DNA of 64,000 bases from Azospirillum brasilense (GTDB taxonomy: Bacteria; Pseudomonadota; Alphaproteobacteria; Azospirillales; Azospirillaceae): assembly GCF_003349955.1 (NCBI RefSeq), contig NZ_QLKQ01000036.1, positions 1 through 64,000 of the forward strand, in the 5' to 3' direction. The notes under the pieces were generated by a model. That model was not told the DNA's origin, ran no database searches, and saw only the letters and a list, made by a program, of their open reading frames with translations. Below, in pieces: positions 16,101 to 24,006 of this stretch (position 1 is its first letter; each line of letters opens with the position of its first letter). The position numbers and the translations under genes are program-made.

Positions 16101-17521
16101 GATCCCACGCTTTCGTCCGAAACCCGGTTGGCCAGCGCGGCGAGCGTGACGGGTCGGATGCCGGGGCGCGCGTTGACCGCCTCCCCCTCGCCTCGCGGTC
16201 CGGCGAGCGCCGCCAGGGTGCGCAGGCAGGACCGCCCGCCGCAGGACCCCATGCCGGCCCGGGTGTTGCGCTTCAGCCCGTTCAGACCGTCATGCCCGTC
16301 GGCGACGGCGCGGTCGATCCGGGCGCGGGTGACGCCCTCGCAGCGGCAGACCACCGTGGCCGGGGTCACCAACTCGTGGATGTCCCGCGGCAACTCCCAG
16401 GAGGCGGCCAGCGCCGCCTGGAAGGTCCAGTGGCGCGCCCGCTCGGCCCGGTCCGCGGCGGCCTGCGCGGCGAAACGCCCGGCATCCCGGTGCAGCGCCC
16501 ACCCCGCCGCCGCCGCCCCGACCACGGCGCCGTCGCAGGCCGCCGCCAGACCGCCGGCGAAACCGCCCGCGTCCCCGGCGACGAACAGGCCCGGCACGGA
16601 GGTCGCCCCGTCCCCGTCGCGCACCGGCAGCCAGCCGCCGCGCCGGGGGTCGAAGCGGGTTTCCGCCCCGGCCATGCGCGCCAGCTCGCTGTTCGCGGTG
16701 AAGCCGTGGTTGAAGGCGACGGTGTCGGCGGCGAAGCGCCGCTCGGTTCCCGGAACGGGCCGTCCCCGCCCGTCGTGGCGGGCGATCACCAGCCGTTCGG
16801 CGGCGCCGTCTCCGCTGACCGACAGCGCGACATGGCGGGTCAGCACCGGCACCCCGGCGCGGCGCAGGACGGACAGCCAACGCCATCCCTCCGACAGCAC
16901 GCCGCGCCCGGCCCACAGCGCCGCTGGATCGCGGAGCAACCCCGGCCACAGCGGGCTCCATGGGGGACGCAGCAAAGCCACCACCGGCACCGTCGCCCCG
17001 GCCTCGACCATCTGCGCCGCCGCGACCAGGGGCAGCGGCCCGGCCCCGGCGAGCGCGATCCGGTCCCCCGCGCGCACCCGCCCGCCCTTCAGCAGGGCCT
17101 GGAGCGCCCCCGCCGTCACCACACCCGGCAGGGTCCAGCCGGGAACCGGCACCACGCGCTCGTGCAGGCCGGTCGCCACCACCAGCGCGTCGGCGCGGAT
17201 CAGTCGGCTGCTCGTCTCGTCGGCGATGAGGATGCGGTCCAGGCCGTAGATGGCGGTGACGGAGGTTCCCGGACGGTGGTCGATGGCCCCGGCGTGGCGG
17301 GCGAAGCGGTCGAACAGGCGGCGCTTGCGCTCCGCCTCCGGCCGGGCCGCGGCGGAGACGGCGCCGCCCGCCAGCGACGGCGGCGGCTGGCGGTGGATCT
17401 GCCCGCCAGGGCGCGGCGCCTCGTCCACCAGCACGACCGCGCAGCCGAGCCGGGCGGCCTGTGCCGCCGCCATCATGCCCGCCGGCCCGGCGCCGACCAC
17501 CACCACCCGCGCGCGGCTCAC
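16097..17521 (-). CDS. FAD/NAD(P)-binding oxidoreductase with C-terminal BFD-like [2Fe-2S] domain (HcnB-like)
   Basis: A 474-residue electron-transfer subunit. The N terminus has the Rossmann motif VVVVGAGPAGMMAAAQAARL and EAPRPGGQ. The C-terminal 90 residues carry the bacterioferritin-associated-ferredoxin-like motif: VVCRCEGVTRA followed by GMGSCGGRSCLRTLA, giving four cysteines for a [2Fe-2S] cluster. I use the GTG at 17521 because GGAGGGG lies upstream and it overlaps the previous stop as GTGA; the open frame continues upstream without homology. It links the amine oxidase subunit to the small ferredoxin-like subunit. Confidence 0.9.
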   Translation of the reverse strand: MSRARVVVVGAGPAGMMAAAQAARLGCAVVLVDEAPRPGGQIHRQPPPSLAGGAVSAAARPEAERKRRLFDRFARHAGAIDHRPGTSVTAIYGLDRILIADETSSRLIRADALVVATGLHERVVPVPGWTLPGVVTAGALQALLKGGRVRAGDRIALAGAGPLPLVAAAQMVEAGATVPVVALLRPPWSPLWPGLLRDPAALWAGRGVLSEGWRWLSVLRRAGVPVLTRHVALSVSGDGAAERLVIARHDGRGRPVPGTERRFAADTVAFNHGFTANSELARMAGAETRFDPRRGGWLPVRDGDGATSVPGLFVAGDAGGFAGGLAAACDGAVVGAAAAGWALHRDAGRFAAQAAADRAERARHWTFQAALAASWELPRDIHELVTPATVVCRCEGVTRARIDRAVADGHDGLNGLKRNTRAGMGSCGGRSCLRTLAALAGPRGEGEAVNARPGIRPVTLAALANRVSDESVGS

Positions 17522-17883
17522 GACGCCCCTCCATCCGGAAGGCCGCCGTCGGGCAGCAGCCCCGGCCCGACCTGCCAGCGGACGGACAGGCCCGGACGGG
17601 CTTCGGTCTGGCAGGCGCGGCTGTTGGGCCGCCCGTCGATGATGCAGCGGCACTCCCAGCACACGCCGATGCCGCAGAACAGGCCGCGCTGGGAACCGTC
17701 CTCCGCGGTGCGCCACGCCCGCTCCCCGGCGGCGAGGAGAGCGGCGGCGACGCTCTCTCCCGCCCAGGCCGGAATCGCGCGCTGCCCGAACCGGTCTTCG
17801 AAAAGGATGGTGAAGCCCTCCCCTTCCCGGACGTCGGGACGTCGGGAAGGTGTGGCGGCGGCGGACGATGCGGCCCGATCCAT
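17518..17883 (-). CDS. Small (2Fe-2S)-binding subunit (HcnA-like)
   Basis: A 121-residue ferredoxin-fold protein. The cluster cysteines are Cys70, Cys75 and Cys78 (CGIGVCWEC) and Cys91, the pattern of the small subunit in HcnABC-type and hydroxyproline dehydrogenase-type complexes. It is the first gene of the three-gene enzyme operon and overlaps the next gene by 4 bp. The first 22 residues are polar and variable. The substrate-binding protein gene for an amino-acid-type importer lies 21 bp upstream in the same direction, so uptake and oxidation are probably co-transcribed. Confidence 0.9.
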   Translation of the reverse strand: MDRAASSAAATPSRRPDVREGEGFTILFEDRFGQRAIPAWAGESVAAALLAAGERAWRTAEDGSQRGLFCGIGVCWECRCIIDGRPNSRACQTEARPGLSVRWQVGPGLLPDGGLPDGGAS

Positions 17884-17904
17884 GATGCAGCCCCGGCGTC
17901 CGGC

Positions 17905-19023
17905 TCAGAGCAGGGTGAAGGCGCCGCCCTTCACGGTCAGCACGAAGCCGCCGTAGGTGGGGGTGCGGTTGTCGTTGATGGTCAGCTTGCCGCCGCCCAG
18001 CACGGTCGGCAGGTCCTTCACCGTCAGCAGAGCGGCGCGGATGGCGGCGCGGTCGTAGGTCGGGCCGGCGGCCTTGATGGCGGCGGCGGCGACCTTGAGC
18101 TGGTTGTAGCCGATGGCGGCGAAGACGTCCGGGGCGATCTTGAACTTGCGCTGGTAGGCCTCGACGAAGGTCTTGTTCAGCGGGCTGGCGCTCTCCAGGA
18201 AATAGTCGGCAACGAAGATGGTGCCCTCCACCGCCGAACCGCCGACTTTGAGGAACTGCTGCGACGCCATGCTGGGCGTGCCGAGGATGCGCACCTTGTC
18301 GGACAGGCCAGCCTGCTTGGCCTGGATGATGATGTTGGCGCTGGTCTCGGCGGTGGTGGAGATCAGCAGCGTGTCGATGTCCAAAGCGGCCAGCTTGGTC
18401 GCCAGCGCCGTGAAGTCGGTGTCGCTGCCGACGATGGTCTCCTCAGCCACGGTCTTGATGCCCTTGGCCTCGAACAGGTCCTTCACGCCGTTCTTCTGGG
18501 CGATGTAGGCGTCGTTGTCGCGGTTGAAGACGTAGGCGACGGTCTTGGGCGCCAGACGGGCGGCGGCCTGCTCGCCCAGCGCCTGCATGATGGTGGCGGG
18601 GGTGGCGTTCGACTTGAAGACCCAGTCGCCGACCCGCGTCACGTCGGCGGACGCCGTGGAGACCACCGGCACGCCCTGCTCCTGCGCCACCGGCAGGGCG
18701 GCGAAGGCCTCGACGCTGGAGGTCGGGCCAAGGATCACCGCGGCCTTGTCGTACTGGGCGAAGCGCGAGACCAGCGTGGTCGCCTGGTTCTTGTCGCTGG
18801 CCGTGTCCTCGATCAGCAGCTTCAGTTTCAGGCTGCCCAGCTCGCCCGACGCGTTCAGCTCCTCCAGCGCGGTCTCGATGCCGTTGCGGCCGGGAACGGC
18901 GGCGAAGGAGAAGATGCCGGTCGAGGCGACGGGCACGCCGATCACCACCTCCTGCGCCTGGGCGGGCTGGAGGGCGGCGGCAATGGCCAGCGACAGGGCG
19001 GCGGCGCCGAGCAGGGTCTTCAT
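17905..19023 (-). CDS. livK: Branched-chain amino acid-type ABC transporter, periplasmic binding protein
   Basis: A 372-residue type I periplasmic binding protein with a clean signal peptide (MKTLLGAAALSLAIAAALQP, cleaved near AQAQ). The mature part begins EVVIGVPVASTGIFSFAAVPG and has the GPTSSVEAFAALPVAQEQGVP strand typical of LivJ/LivK relatives. It delivers its ligand to the LivHMGF membrane complex encoded just upstream. Family members bind branched-chain amino acids, amides, urea or aromatic and N-methylated compounds. Given the flanking amine dehydrogenase and sarcosine oxidase, an N-substituted amino acid is a reasonable guess. Confidence 0.9.
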   Translation of the reverse strand: MKTLLGAAALSLAIAAALQPAQAQEVVIGVPVASTGIFSFAAVPGRNGIETALEELNASGELGSLKLKLLIEDTASDKNQATTLVSRFAQYDKAAVILGPTSSVEAFAALPVAQEQGVPVVSTASADVTRVGDWVFKSNATPATIMQALGEQAAARLAPKTVAYVFNRDNDAYIAQKNGVKDLFEAKGIKTVAEETIVGSDTDFTALATKLAALDIDTLLISTTAETSANIIIQAKQAGLSDKVRILGTPSMASQQFLKVGGSAVEGTIFVADYFLESASPLNKTFVEAYQRKFKIAPDVFAAIGYNQLKVAAAAIKAAGPTYDRAAIRAALLTVKDLPTVLGGGKLTINDNRTPTYGGFVLTVKGGAFTLL

Positions 19024-19039
19024 TGTGAACGGTCCTTTG

Positions 19040-19756
19040 TTAGAAATCGGGAAGGTCGTCGCCGGGCAGGTAGTGGCGGACCACCGAGGGATCGCGGGCG
19101 AGGTCGCCGCTCGGCCCCTGGTGGACGATGCGCCCCTGCTCCAGCACATAGGCGTGGCCGGTGGCGTCGAGCGCGCGGCGCGCGTTCTGCTCCACCAGCA
19201 GAATGGTCAGGCCGGAGCGGCGCAGGGTCTCCAGCGCCGCGAAGACCTGCGCGGCCATCAGCGGCGACAGGCCGAGGCTCGGCTCGTCCAGCATCAGCAG
19301 GCGCGGGCGGCCCATCAGCGCGCGCCCGATGGCGAGCATCTGCTGCTGCCCGCCGGACAGCGACCCACCCTCCTGCCGGCGCCGCTCCGCCAGGATGGGG
19401 AAGAGGGCGTAGACCTCGTCGATGTCCGCGGTCCCCCGCGTTCCGGCGGCCAGCCGCCCGAGCCGAAGATTCTCCTCCACCGACAGCGGGCCGAGGATCT
19501 GGCGCCCCTCCGGCACCTGGAGCAGGCCGCGCCGCGCCACCGTGTGGGCGGGCAGACCGGCGATGTCCGCACCGTCGAAGCGGATGCGTCCGGATAGCGG
19601 CTTCACCACGCCGCTGACGCTGTTGAGCAGCGTGCTCTTGCCCGCACCGTTGGGGCCGATCAACGCCACCATGGCGCCCACCGGAACGGTCAGGGTGACC
19701 CCGCGCAGGGCGCGGATGCCGTCATAGGCGGTGACGAGGTCCTGAATCTCCAGCAT
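19040..19756 (-). CDS. livF: Branched-chain amino acid-type ABC transporter, ATPase LivF
   Basis: A 238-residue ABC ATPase. Walker A GPNGAGKST, the signature LSGGQQQML, and Walker B LLMLDEPSLGL are all intact. The LivF subtype is indicated by its size, the EGRQILGPLSVEENL region and its pairing with LivG. It energises import together with LivG. It lies 6 bp after the livG stop, and 16 bp before the binding-protein gene. Confidence 0.93.
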   Translation of the reverse strand: MLEIQDLVTAYDGIRALRGVTLTVPVGAMVALIGPNGAGKSTLLNSVSGVVKPLSGRIRFDGADIAGLPAHTVARRGLLQVPEGRQILGPLSVEENLRLGRLAAGTRGTADIDEVYALFPILAERRRQEGGSLSGGQQQMLAIGRALMGRPRLLMLDEPSLGLSPLMAAQVFAALETLRRSGLTILLVEQNARRALDATGHAYVLEQGRIVHQGPSGDLARDPSVVRHYLPGDDLPDF

Positions 19757-19762
19757 GGCCGG

Positions 19763-20533
19763 TCACGTCCCCAGATAGGCTGCGATCACCGCCGGGTCGC
19801 GGCGCACCGCCGCCGGGGTGCCGCTGGCGATCAGACGCCCGCTGTCGATGACGTGGATCTCGGCGCAGAGCGACAGGACGAAGCGCATGTTGTGCTCGAT
19901 CAGCAGGACGCCGAGCCCGTCGCCCGCCAGCTCCGCGACGATGCGGCCCAGCGCGTCGGCCTCCACGTCGTTCATGCCGGCCACCGGCTCGTCCAGCAGG
20001 AGGAGCCGCGGCTCCATGGCGAGCGCCCGCATCATCTCGACGCGGCGCTGGTGGCCGTAGGACAGGCTGCCCGCCGGCTGGTCGGCGAAACCGGCCATGC
20101 CGAAGCGCTCCAAAATGGCGGCGGCGCGGCGGCGCAGCTCCCGCCCCTCGCGCAACGCCGAGGGCAGGCCGAGCAGACCGGCGGCGAGGCCGGCGCGCTC
20201 GTGCCGGTGGAAGCCGGCGACCACGTTGTCCAGCACGCTCGCCTCCTTCAGCAGGCGGACGGTCTGGAAGGTGCGGGCGATGCCGGCGCGCGCCACCTCC
20301 GGCGCTTCGGCCTCGGTGATGTCGCGGCCGCCCAGCCGGATGCGCCCGGCGGTCAGGCGCAGCAGGCCGGTGATCAGGTTCACCACCGTGCTCTTGCCCG
20401 CCCCGTTGGGACCGATCAGGCCGGTGATGCGGCCCGGCGCGACGGTCAGCGACAGGTCGTCCACGGCCACCACGCCGCCGAAGGCGCGGGTCACCCCGTC
20501 CAGGACCAGCCCCTCTTGAAGTTGCGAGGTCAT
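19763..20533 (-). CDS. livG: Branched-chain amino acid-type ABC transporter, ATPase LivG
   Basis: A 256-residue ABC ATPase with Walker A GPNGAGKST, signature LSYGHQRRVEMMRAL and Walker B LLLLDEPVAGMN. The longer C-terminal part with GVLLIEHNMRFVLSLC and the short RDPAVIAAYLG tail are characteristic of LivG. Its start overlaps the end of the permease gene livM by 4 bp, so the two are translationally coupled. Confidence 0.93.
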   Translation of the reverse strand: MTSQLQEGLVLDGVTRAFGGVVAVDDLSLTVAPGRITGLIGPNGAGKSTVVNLITGLLRLTAGRIRLGGRDITEAEAPEVARAGIARTFQTVRLLKEASVLDNVVAGFHRHERAGLAAGLLGLPSALREGRELRRRAAAILERFGMAGFADQPAGSLSYGHQRRVEMMRALAMEPRLLLLDEPVAGMNDVEADALGRIVAELAGDGLGVLLIEHNMRFVLSLCAEIHVIDSGRLIASGTPAAVRRDPAVIAAYLGT

Positions 20534-21405
20534 GCCCGCGCCTCCCCCGCGCGCTGCCGCGCGGCGAGGCGCAGGCGCCGCGCCTGGAGGAGGACGGTGT
20601 CCACCACGCCGTGCGGCAGGTAGACGATGAACAGCACCATCAGCAGCCCGTTGACGGCGAGGCGATAGTCGGCCAGCGGGCGCGCCAGCTCCGGCAGCGC
20701 GGTCAGCACCGCCGCCCCGGCCAGCGGCCCCAGCACCGCCGCGCGCCCGCCCAGCACCACGAAGGTCAGCACCGACACCAGCAGCGGAAAGCCGAAATCC
20801 TCCGGCACGAGGCTGTAGTTGCGGTGGGCCATCACCCCGCCGCCCAGCCCGGCGACGGCGCCGGACAGCGCGAAGGCCAGCCGGTGGTATTGGACGACCC
20901 GGATGCCGAGCGAGACGGCCACCGTCTCCTCCTGCCGGATGGTGTCGAAGGCCCGCCCGACCCCGCCGCGCGACAAAGCGAAGACGAGGTAGAGGACCAG
21001 CGCGAAGACGCCCAGCAGGTGCCAGCCCTGGACGGTGCGCGGCAGGCCGTTCATGCCCATCGCGCCGCCGGTCAGCGGCTCCGCGTAGAGGGCCAGCGAC
21101 AGGACGATCTGCACGAAGGCGAGCGTCGCGATGGCCTGGAACACGCCGCGCAGCCGGGCCAGCGGCAGGGCGAGCAGCCCGCCCGTGGCGGCCCCGGCCA
21201 GCGCGGCGGCGGCCAGCCCCAGCGGCATCGGCACGCCCCAGCGCACCGTCAGCACGGCCGCCGTGTAGGCGCCGATGGAGGCCAGCCCCGCCGTCGCCAG
21301 CGAGAAGACCCCGGCGCGCAGCGCGATGTACTGGCTGTAGGCCAGGATGGCGTTCACCAGGATGAGTTCCGCCAGGGGCTGCTGGGCGAGAAGAAGGTCG
21401 ATCAT
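20530..21405 (-). CDS. livM: Branched-chain amino acid-type ABC transporter, permease LivM
   Basis: A 291-residue inner-membrane permease with about nine to ten hydrophobic segments. The cytoplasmic loop GVGRAFDTIRQEETVAVSLGI is the coupling loop of LivM/LivH permeases that contacts the ATPases. The start at 21405 is set by the 4-bp ATGA overlap with the livH stop; the open frame upstream of it is the shadow of livH. C-terminal tail is Arg-rich and cytoplasmic. Confidence 0.92.
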   Translation of the reverse strand: MIDLLLAQQPLAELILVNAILAYSQYIALRAGVFSLATAGLASIGAYTAAVLTVRWGVPMPLGLAAAALAGAATGGLLALPLARLRGVFQAIATLAFVQIVLSLALYAEPLTGGAMGMNGLPRTVQGWHLLGVFALVLYLVFALSRGGVGRAFDTIRQEETVAVSLGIRVVQYHRLAFALSGAVAGLGGGVMAHRNYSLVPEDFGFPLLVSVLTFVVLGGRAAVLGPLAGAAVLTALPELARPLADYRLAVNGLLMVLFIVYLPHGVVDTVLLQARRLRLAARQRAGEARA

Positions 21406-22301
21406 TGCCGCACCACCCGGATTTCCCGGCGCAGGGTCCCGAAGAAGCCGCTGGGCCGCAGCAGCAGGATGACGAAGAGAAGCCCGAACAGGATCGCGTC
21501 GCTGAGGGCAGAGGACAGGAAGGCGACGCTCAGCGTCTGGATCATCCCGAACAGCAGCCCGCCGATCACCGCCCCCGCCACGCTGCCCAGGCCGCCCAGC
21601 ACGATCACCACGAAGCCGCGCAGCAGATAGGGCTCGCCCATCAGGAAATGGACGGAGTTGAAGGCGATGCCGATGATCACCCCCGCCGCTCCGGCCAGCG
21701 CGCCGCACAGGAAGAAGGTCAGGGCGTGCACCGCGCCGGGGTTGACGCCGAGCAGGCTGGCCGTGCGTTCGGAGATGGCGACGGCGCGGATCTGCCGGCC
21801 GAAGCTGGTCGCGAACAGGAAGGCCAGCAGCGCCGCCACCAGCACGGCGACGCTGCCGACGATGACGATCTGCTGCAGCGACACCCGCAGCCCGAACACC
21901 TGATAGAAGACGATCGGGAAGGTGCCGAAGGGGAAGCGCTGCACCTGCGTGTCGGAGGCGATCTGCGCCGCGCTCATCAGGATCTGCGCCACGCCGAGGC
22001 TGGAGATGATCGCCGCGAATTCCGGGGAGCCGCGGCGGCGCAGCGGCCGGAAGGCCACCGCGTCCACCAGCACGCTGAGCAGCCCGGCGGCCAGCATGGC
22101 GATGGCGAAGGCCGCCGCCAGCGGCAGGCCGAGCGCGGTGACCGCGAACAGGCCGGTGAAGGCCCCCCACATGAACACCGCCCCGTGGGCGAGGTTCAGC
22201 ACGTGCAGCACGCCGAAGATCAGCGTGAAGCCCAGCGCGAACAGCGCGTAGGTGCTGCCCACGACGATGCCGTTGACGATCTGCTGCGCGACCAGAGCCA
22301 C
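21402..22301 (-). CDS. livH: Branched-chain amino acid-type ABC transporter, permease LivH
   Basis: A 299-residue membrane permease. The beginning VAQQIVNGIVVGSTYALFALG and GVLHVLNLAHGAVFMWGAF are the family signature of LivH, and the coupling loop GRQIRAVAISERTASLLGV is present. I choose the GTG at 22301, preceded by AAGGGGAA, because homologous residues begin there; a longer frame reaching 22376 reads through AT-rich leader sequence. It is the first gene of the importer/dehydrogenase operon and is divergent from the sarcosine oxidase operon. Confidence 0.9.
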   Translation of the reverse strand: MALVAQQIVNGIVVGSTYALFALGFTLIFGVLHVLNLAHGAVFMWGAFTGLFAVTALGLPLAAAFAIAMLAAGLLSVLVDAVAFRPLRRRGSPEFAAIISSLGVAQILMSAAQIASDTQVQRFPFGTFPIVFYQVFGLRVSLQQIVIVGSVAVLVAALLAFLFATSFGRQIRAVAISERTASLLGVNPGAVHALTFFLCGALAGAAGVIIGIAFNSVHFLMGEPYLLRGFVVIVLGGLGSVAGAVIGGLLFGMIQTLSVAFLSSALSDAILFGLLFVILLLRPSGFFGTLRREIRVVRQ

Positions 22302-22453
22302 GCTGTTCCCCTTTTCGATGTGGATTTCCGCTCCGGCGCTACGGATTTTTTTGTGGAATGGAACGATACCGCGCACCGGTCATGCAGATTTTTCTACACA
22401 TTCGAATGCAGGTCGTCTACCTATTATCTATTACTCCGGTATGAAAATAGGAA
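22302..22453. promoter_or_regulatory. Divergent promoter region with AT-rich cluster motif, copy b
   Basis: This 152-bp gap separates livH (left) and soxB (right) and is much more AT-rich than its surroundings. It holds ATCTATT at 22426-22432 and AAAATAGGAAA at 22444-22454, the two halves of a motif seen better conserved at 37952, 38746 and 38962, but here 11 bp apart. The right half runs into the soxB start codon, so a protein bound there would block soxB. Both operons may share control. Confidence 0.4.
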
Positions 22454-23704
22454 ATGACCCCCTACTCCCTCCTCTCGCTGGCCCGGAACGCGCTGACCGG
22501 GCACCGCCGCTGGGCGCCGGCCTGGCGCGACGCGGCTCCGAAGCCCGCCTACGACGTGGTGATCGTGGGCGGTGGCGGGCATGGGCTGGCGACCGCCCAC
22601 TACCTCGCCTCCCGCTATGGGGTGACCAACGTGGCGGTGCTGGAGAAGGGGTGGATCGGCGGCGGCAACACCGCGCGCAACACCACCATCGTCCGCTCCA
22701 ACTACCTGCTGGACGACAGCGCCTTCCTCTACGAGCACTCCCTGAAGCTGTGGGAGGGGCTGACGGCGGAGCTGGACTTCAACGTCATGTTCAGCCAGCG
22801 CGGGGTGGTCAGCCTCGCCCACAGCGCCCATGAGCTGACGGCGCTGCGCCAGCGCGACCGCGTCATGCGGCTGAACGGAATCGATTCGGAGATGCTGGAC
22901 CGGGCGGCGCTGCGCCGGCTGGCCCCGGCGCTCGACCTGTCGCCCACGGCGCGCTTCCCGGTGACCGGCGCCTCCATCCAGCGGCGCGGCGGCATCGCCC
23001 GGCACGACGCCGTGGCCTGGGGCTTCGCCCGCGCCGCCGACCGGCGCGGCGTGGACATCGTGCAGAATTGCGCGGTGACCGGCCTGCGCATCGAGGACGG
23101 GCGCGTGACCGGGGTGGAGACGACGCGCGGTCCGATCCGCGCCGGCAAGGTGGGGATCGCCGTCGCCGGCCATTCCGGCGTGCTGGCGGCCATGGCCGGG
23201 CTGCGCCTGCCGATTCGCAGCTACACGCTTCAGGCCTTCGTGTCGGAGCCGCTGAAGCCGGTGCTCGACACCGTGATCGTGTCCAATCAGGTGTCCTGCT
23301 ACGTCAGCCAGTCCGACAAGGGCGAACTGGTCTTCGGGGCGGCGCGCGACAATTACAGCTCCTACAGCCAGCGCGGCAGCCTGCCGATCCTGGAGGACTG
23401 CGTCGCCAACCTGCTGCAGCTCTTCCCCGCCTTCAGCCGGGTCGGGGTGCTGCGCGGCTGGGGCGGCACGGTGGATGTGTCCCCGGACCTCAGCCCGATC
23501 ATCGGCCCGCTGCCGGTGGAAGGGCTGTTCATCAATTGCGGCTGGGGCACCGGCGGCTTCAAGGCCACGCCCGGCGCCGGCGACGTGTTCGCCGCCACCA
23601 TCGCGCGGGGGGAGCCGCACCCGCTGGCGGTCCCCTTCGGCCTGGACCGCTTCGCCACCGGACGGCTGATCGACGAAGCCGCCGCCGCCGGCGTCTCGCA
23701 CTGA
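22454..23704 (+). CDS. soxB: Sarcosine oxidase subunit beta
   Basis: A 416-residue FAD and FMN-binding catalytic subunit. The FAD motif VVIVGGGGHGLATAHYLASRYG starts near residue 35 (split here as VVIVGGGGHG), and GWIGGGNTARNTTIVRSNYL is diagnostic of heterotetrameric sarcosine oxidase beta. It removes the N-methyl group of sarcosine, giving glycine and formaldehyde or methylene-tetrahydrofolate with SoxA. The N terminus MTPYSLLSLARNALTG matches the family start, so the ATG at 22454 is right although only AGGA precedes it. First gene of soxBDAG. Confidence 0.95.
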   Translation: MTPYSLLSLARNALTGHRRWAPAWRDAAPKPAYDVVIVGGGGHGLATAHYLASRYGVTNVAVLEKGWIGGGNTARNTTIVRSNYLLDDSAFLYEHSLKLWEGLTAELDFNVMFSQRGVVSLAHSAHELTALRQRDRVMRLNGIDSEMLDRAALRRLAPALDLSPTARFPVTGASIQRRGGIARHDAVAWGFARAADRRGVDIVQNCAVTGLRIEDGRVTGVETTRGPIRAGKVGIAVAGHSGVLAAMAGLRLPIRSYTLQAFVSEPLKPVLDTVIVSNQVSCYVSQSDKGELVFGAARDNYSSYSQRGSLPILEDCVANLLQLFPAFSRVGVLRGWGGTVDVSPDLSPIIGPLPVEGLFINCGWGTGGFKATPGAGDVFAATIARGEPHPLAVPFGLDRFATGRLIDEAAAAGVSH

Positions 23705-23724
23705 CGCACGGGAGAGAGTGAACC

Positions 23725-24006
23725 ATGCTGCTGATCCCCTGCCCCCATTGCGGCCCGCGCGAGGAGCGCGAATTCCGCTGCGGCGGCGAATCCCACGTCG
23801 CCCGCCCCGCCGTCGCCGAAGCGCCCGACGACCGGACCTTCGCCGAGTATCTCTACGTCCGCACCAACCCGCGGGGCGTGCTGGCCGAGCGCTGGCATCA
23901 TCTCTACGGCTGCCGGCGCTGGTTCAACCTGCTGCGCGACACGGTGACCCACGAGATCACCGCGGTCTATCCGATGGGCGCGTCCCGTCCGGAGTCCGCG
24001 CCATGA
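23725..24006 (+). CDS. soxD: Sarcosine oxidase subunit delta
   Basis: A 93-residue subunit starting MLLIPCPHCGPREEREF. Cys6 and Cys9, with later His and Cys residues (HHLYGCRRW), form the zinc site of the delta subunit, which stabilises the tetramer. GGAGAG lies upstream. Its stop overlaps the soxA start by 4 bp. Confidence 0.95.
   Translation: MLLIPCPHCGPREEREFRCGGESHVARPAVAEAPDDRTFAEYLYVRTNPRGVLAERWHHLYGCRRWFNLLRDTVTHEITAVYPMGASRPESAP

Noticed and set aside
14271-17249. A 992-codon rightward frame that starts in the thiol dioxygenase upstream region
   Set aside because: It passes through the panE-like scar and then lies antisense to the amine dehydrogenase genes, which are clearly coding.
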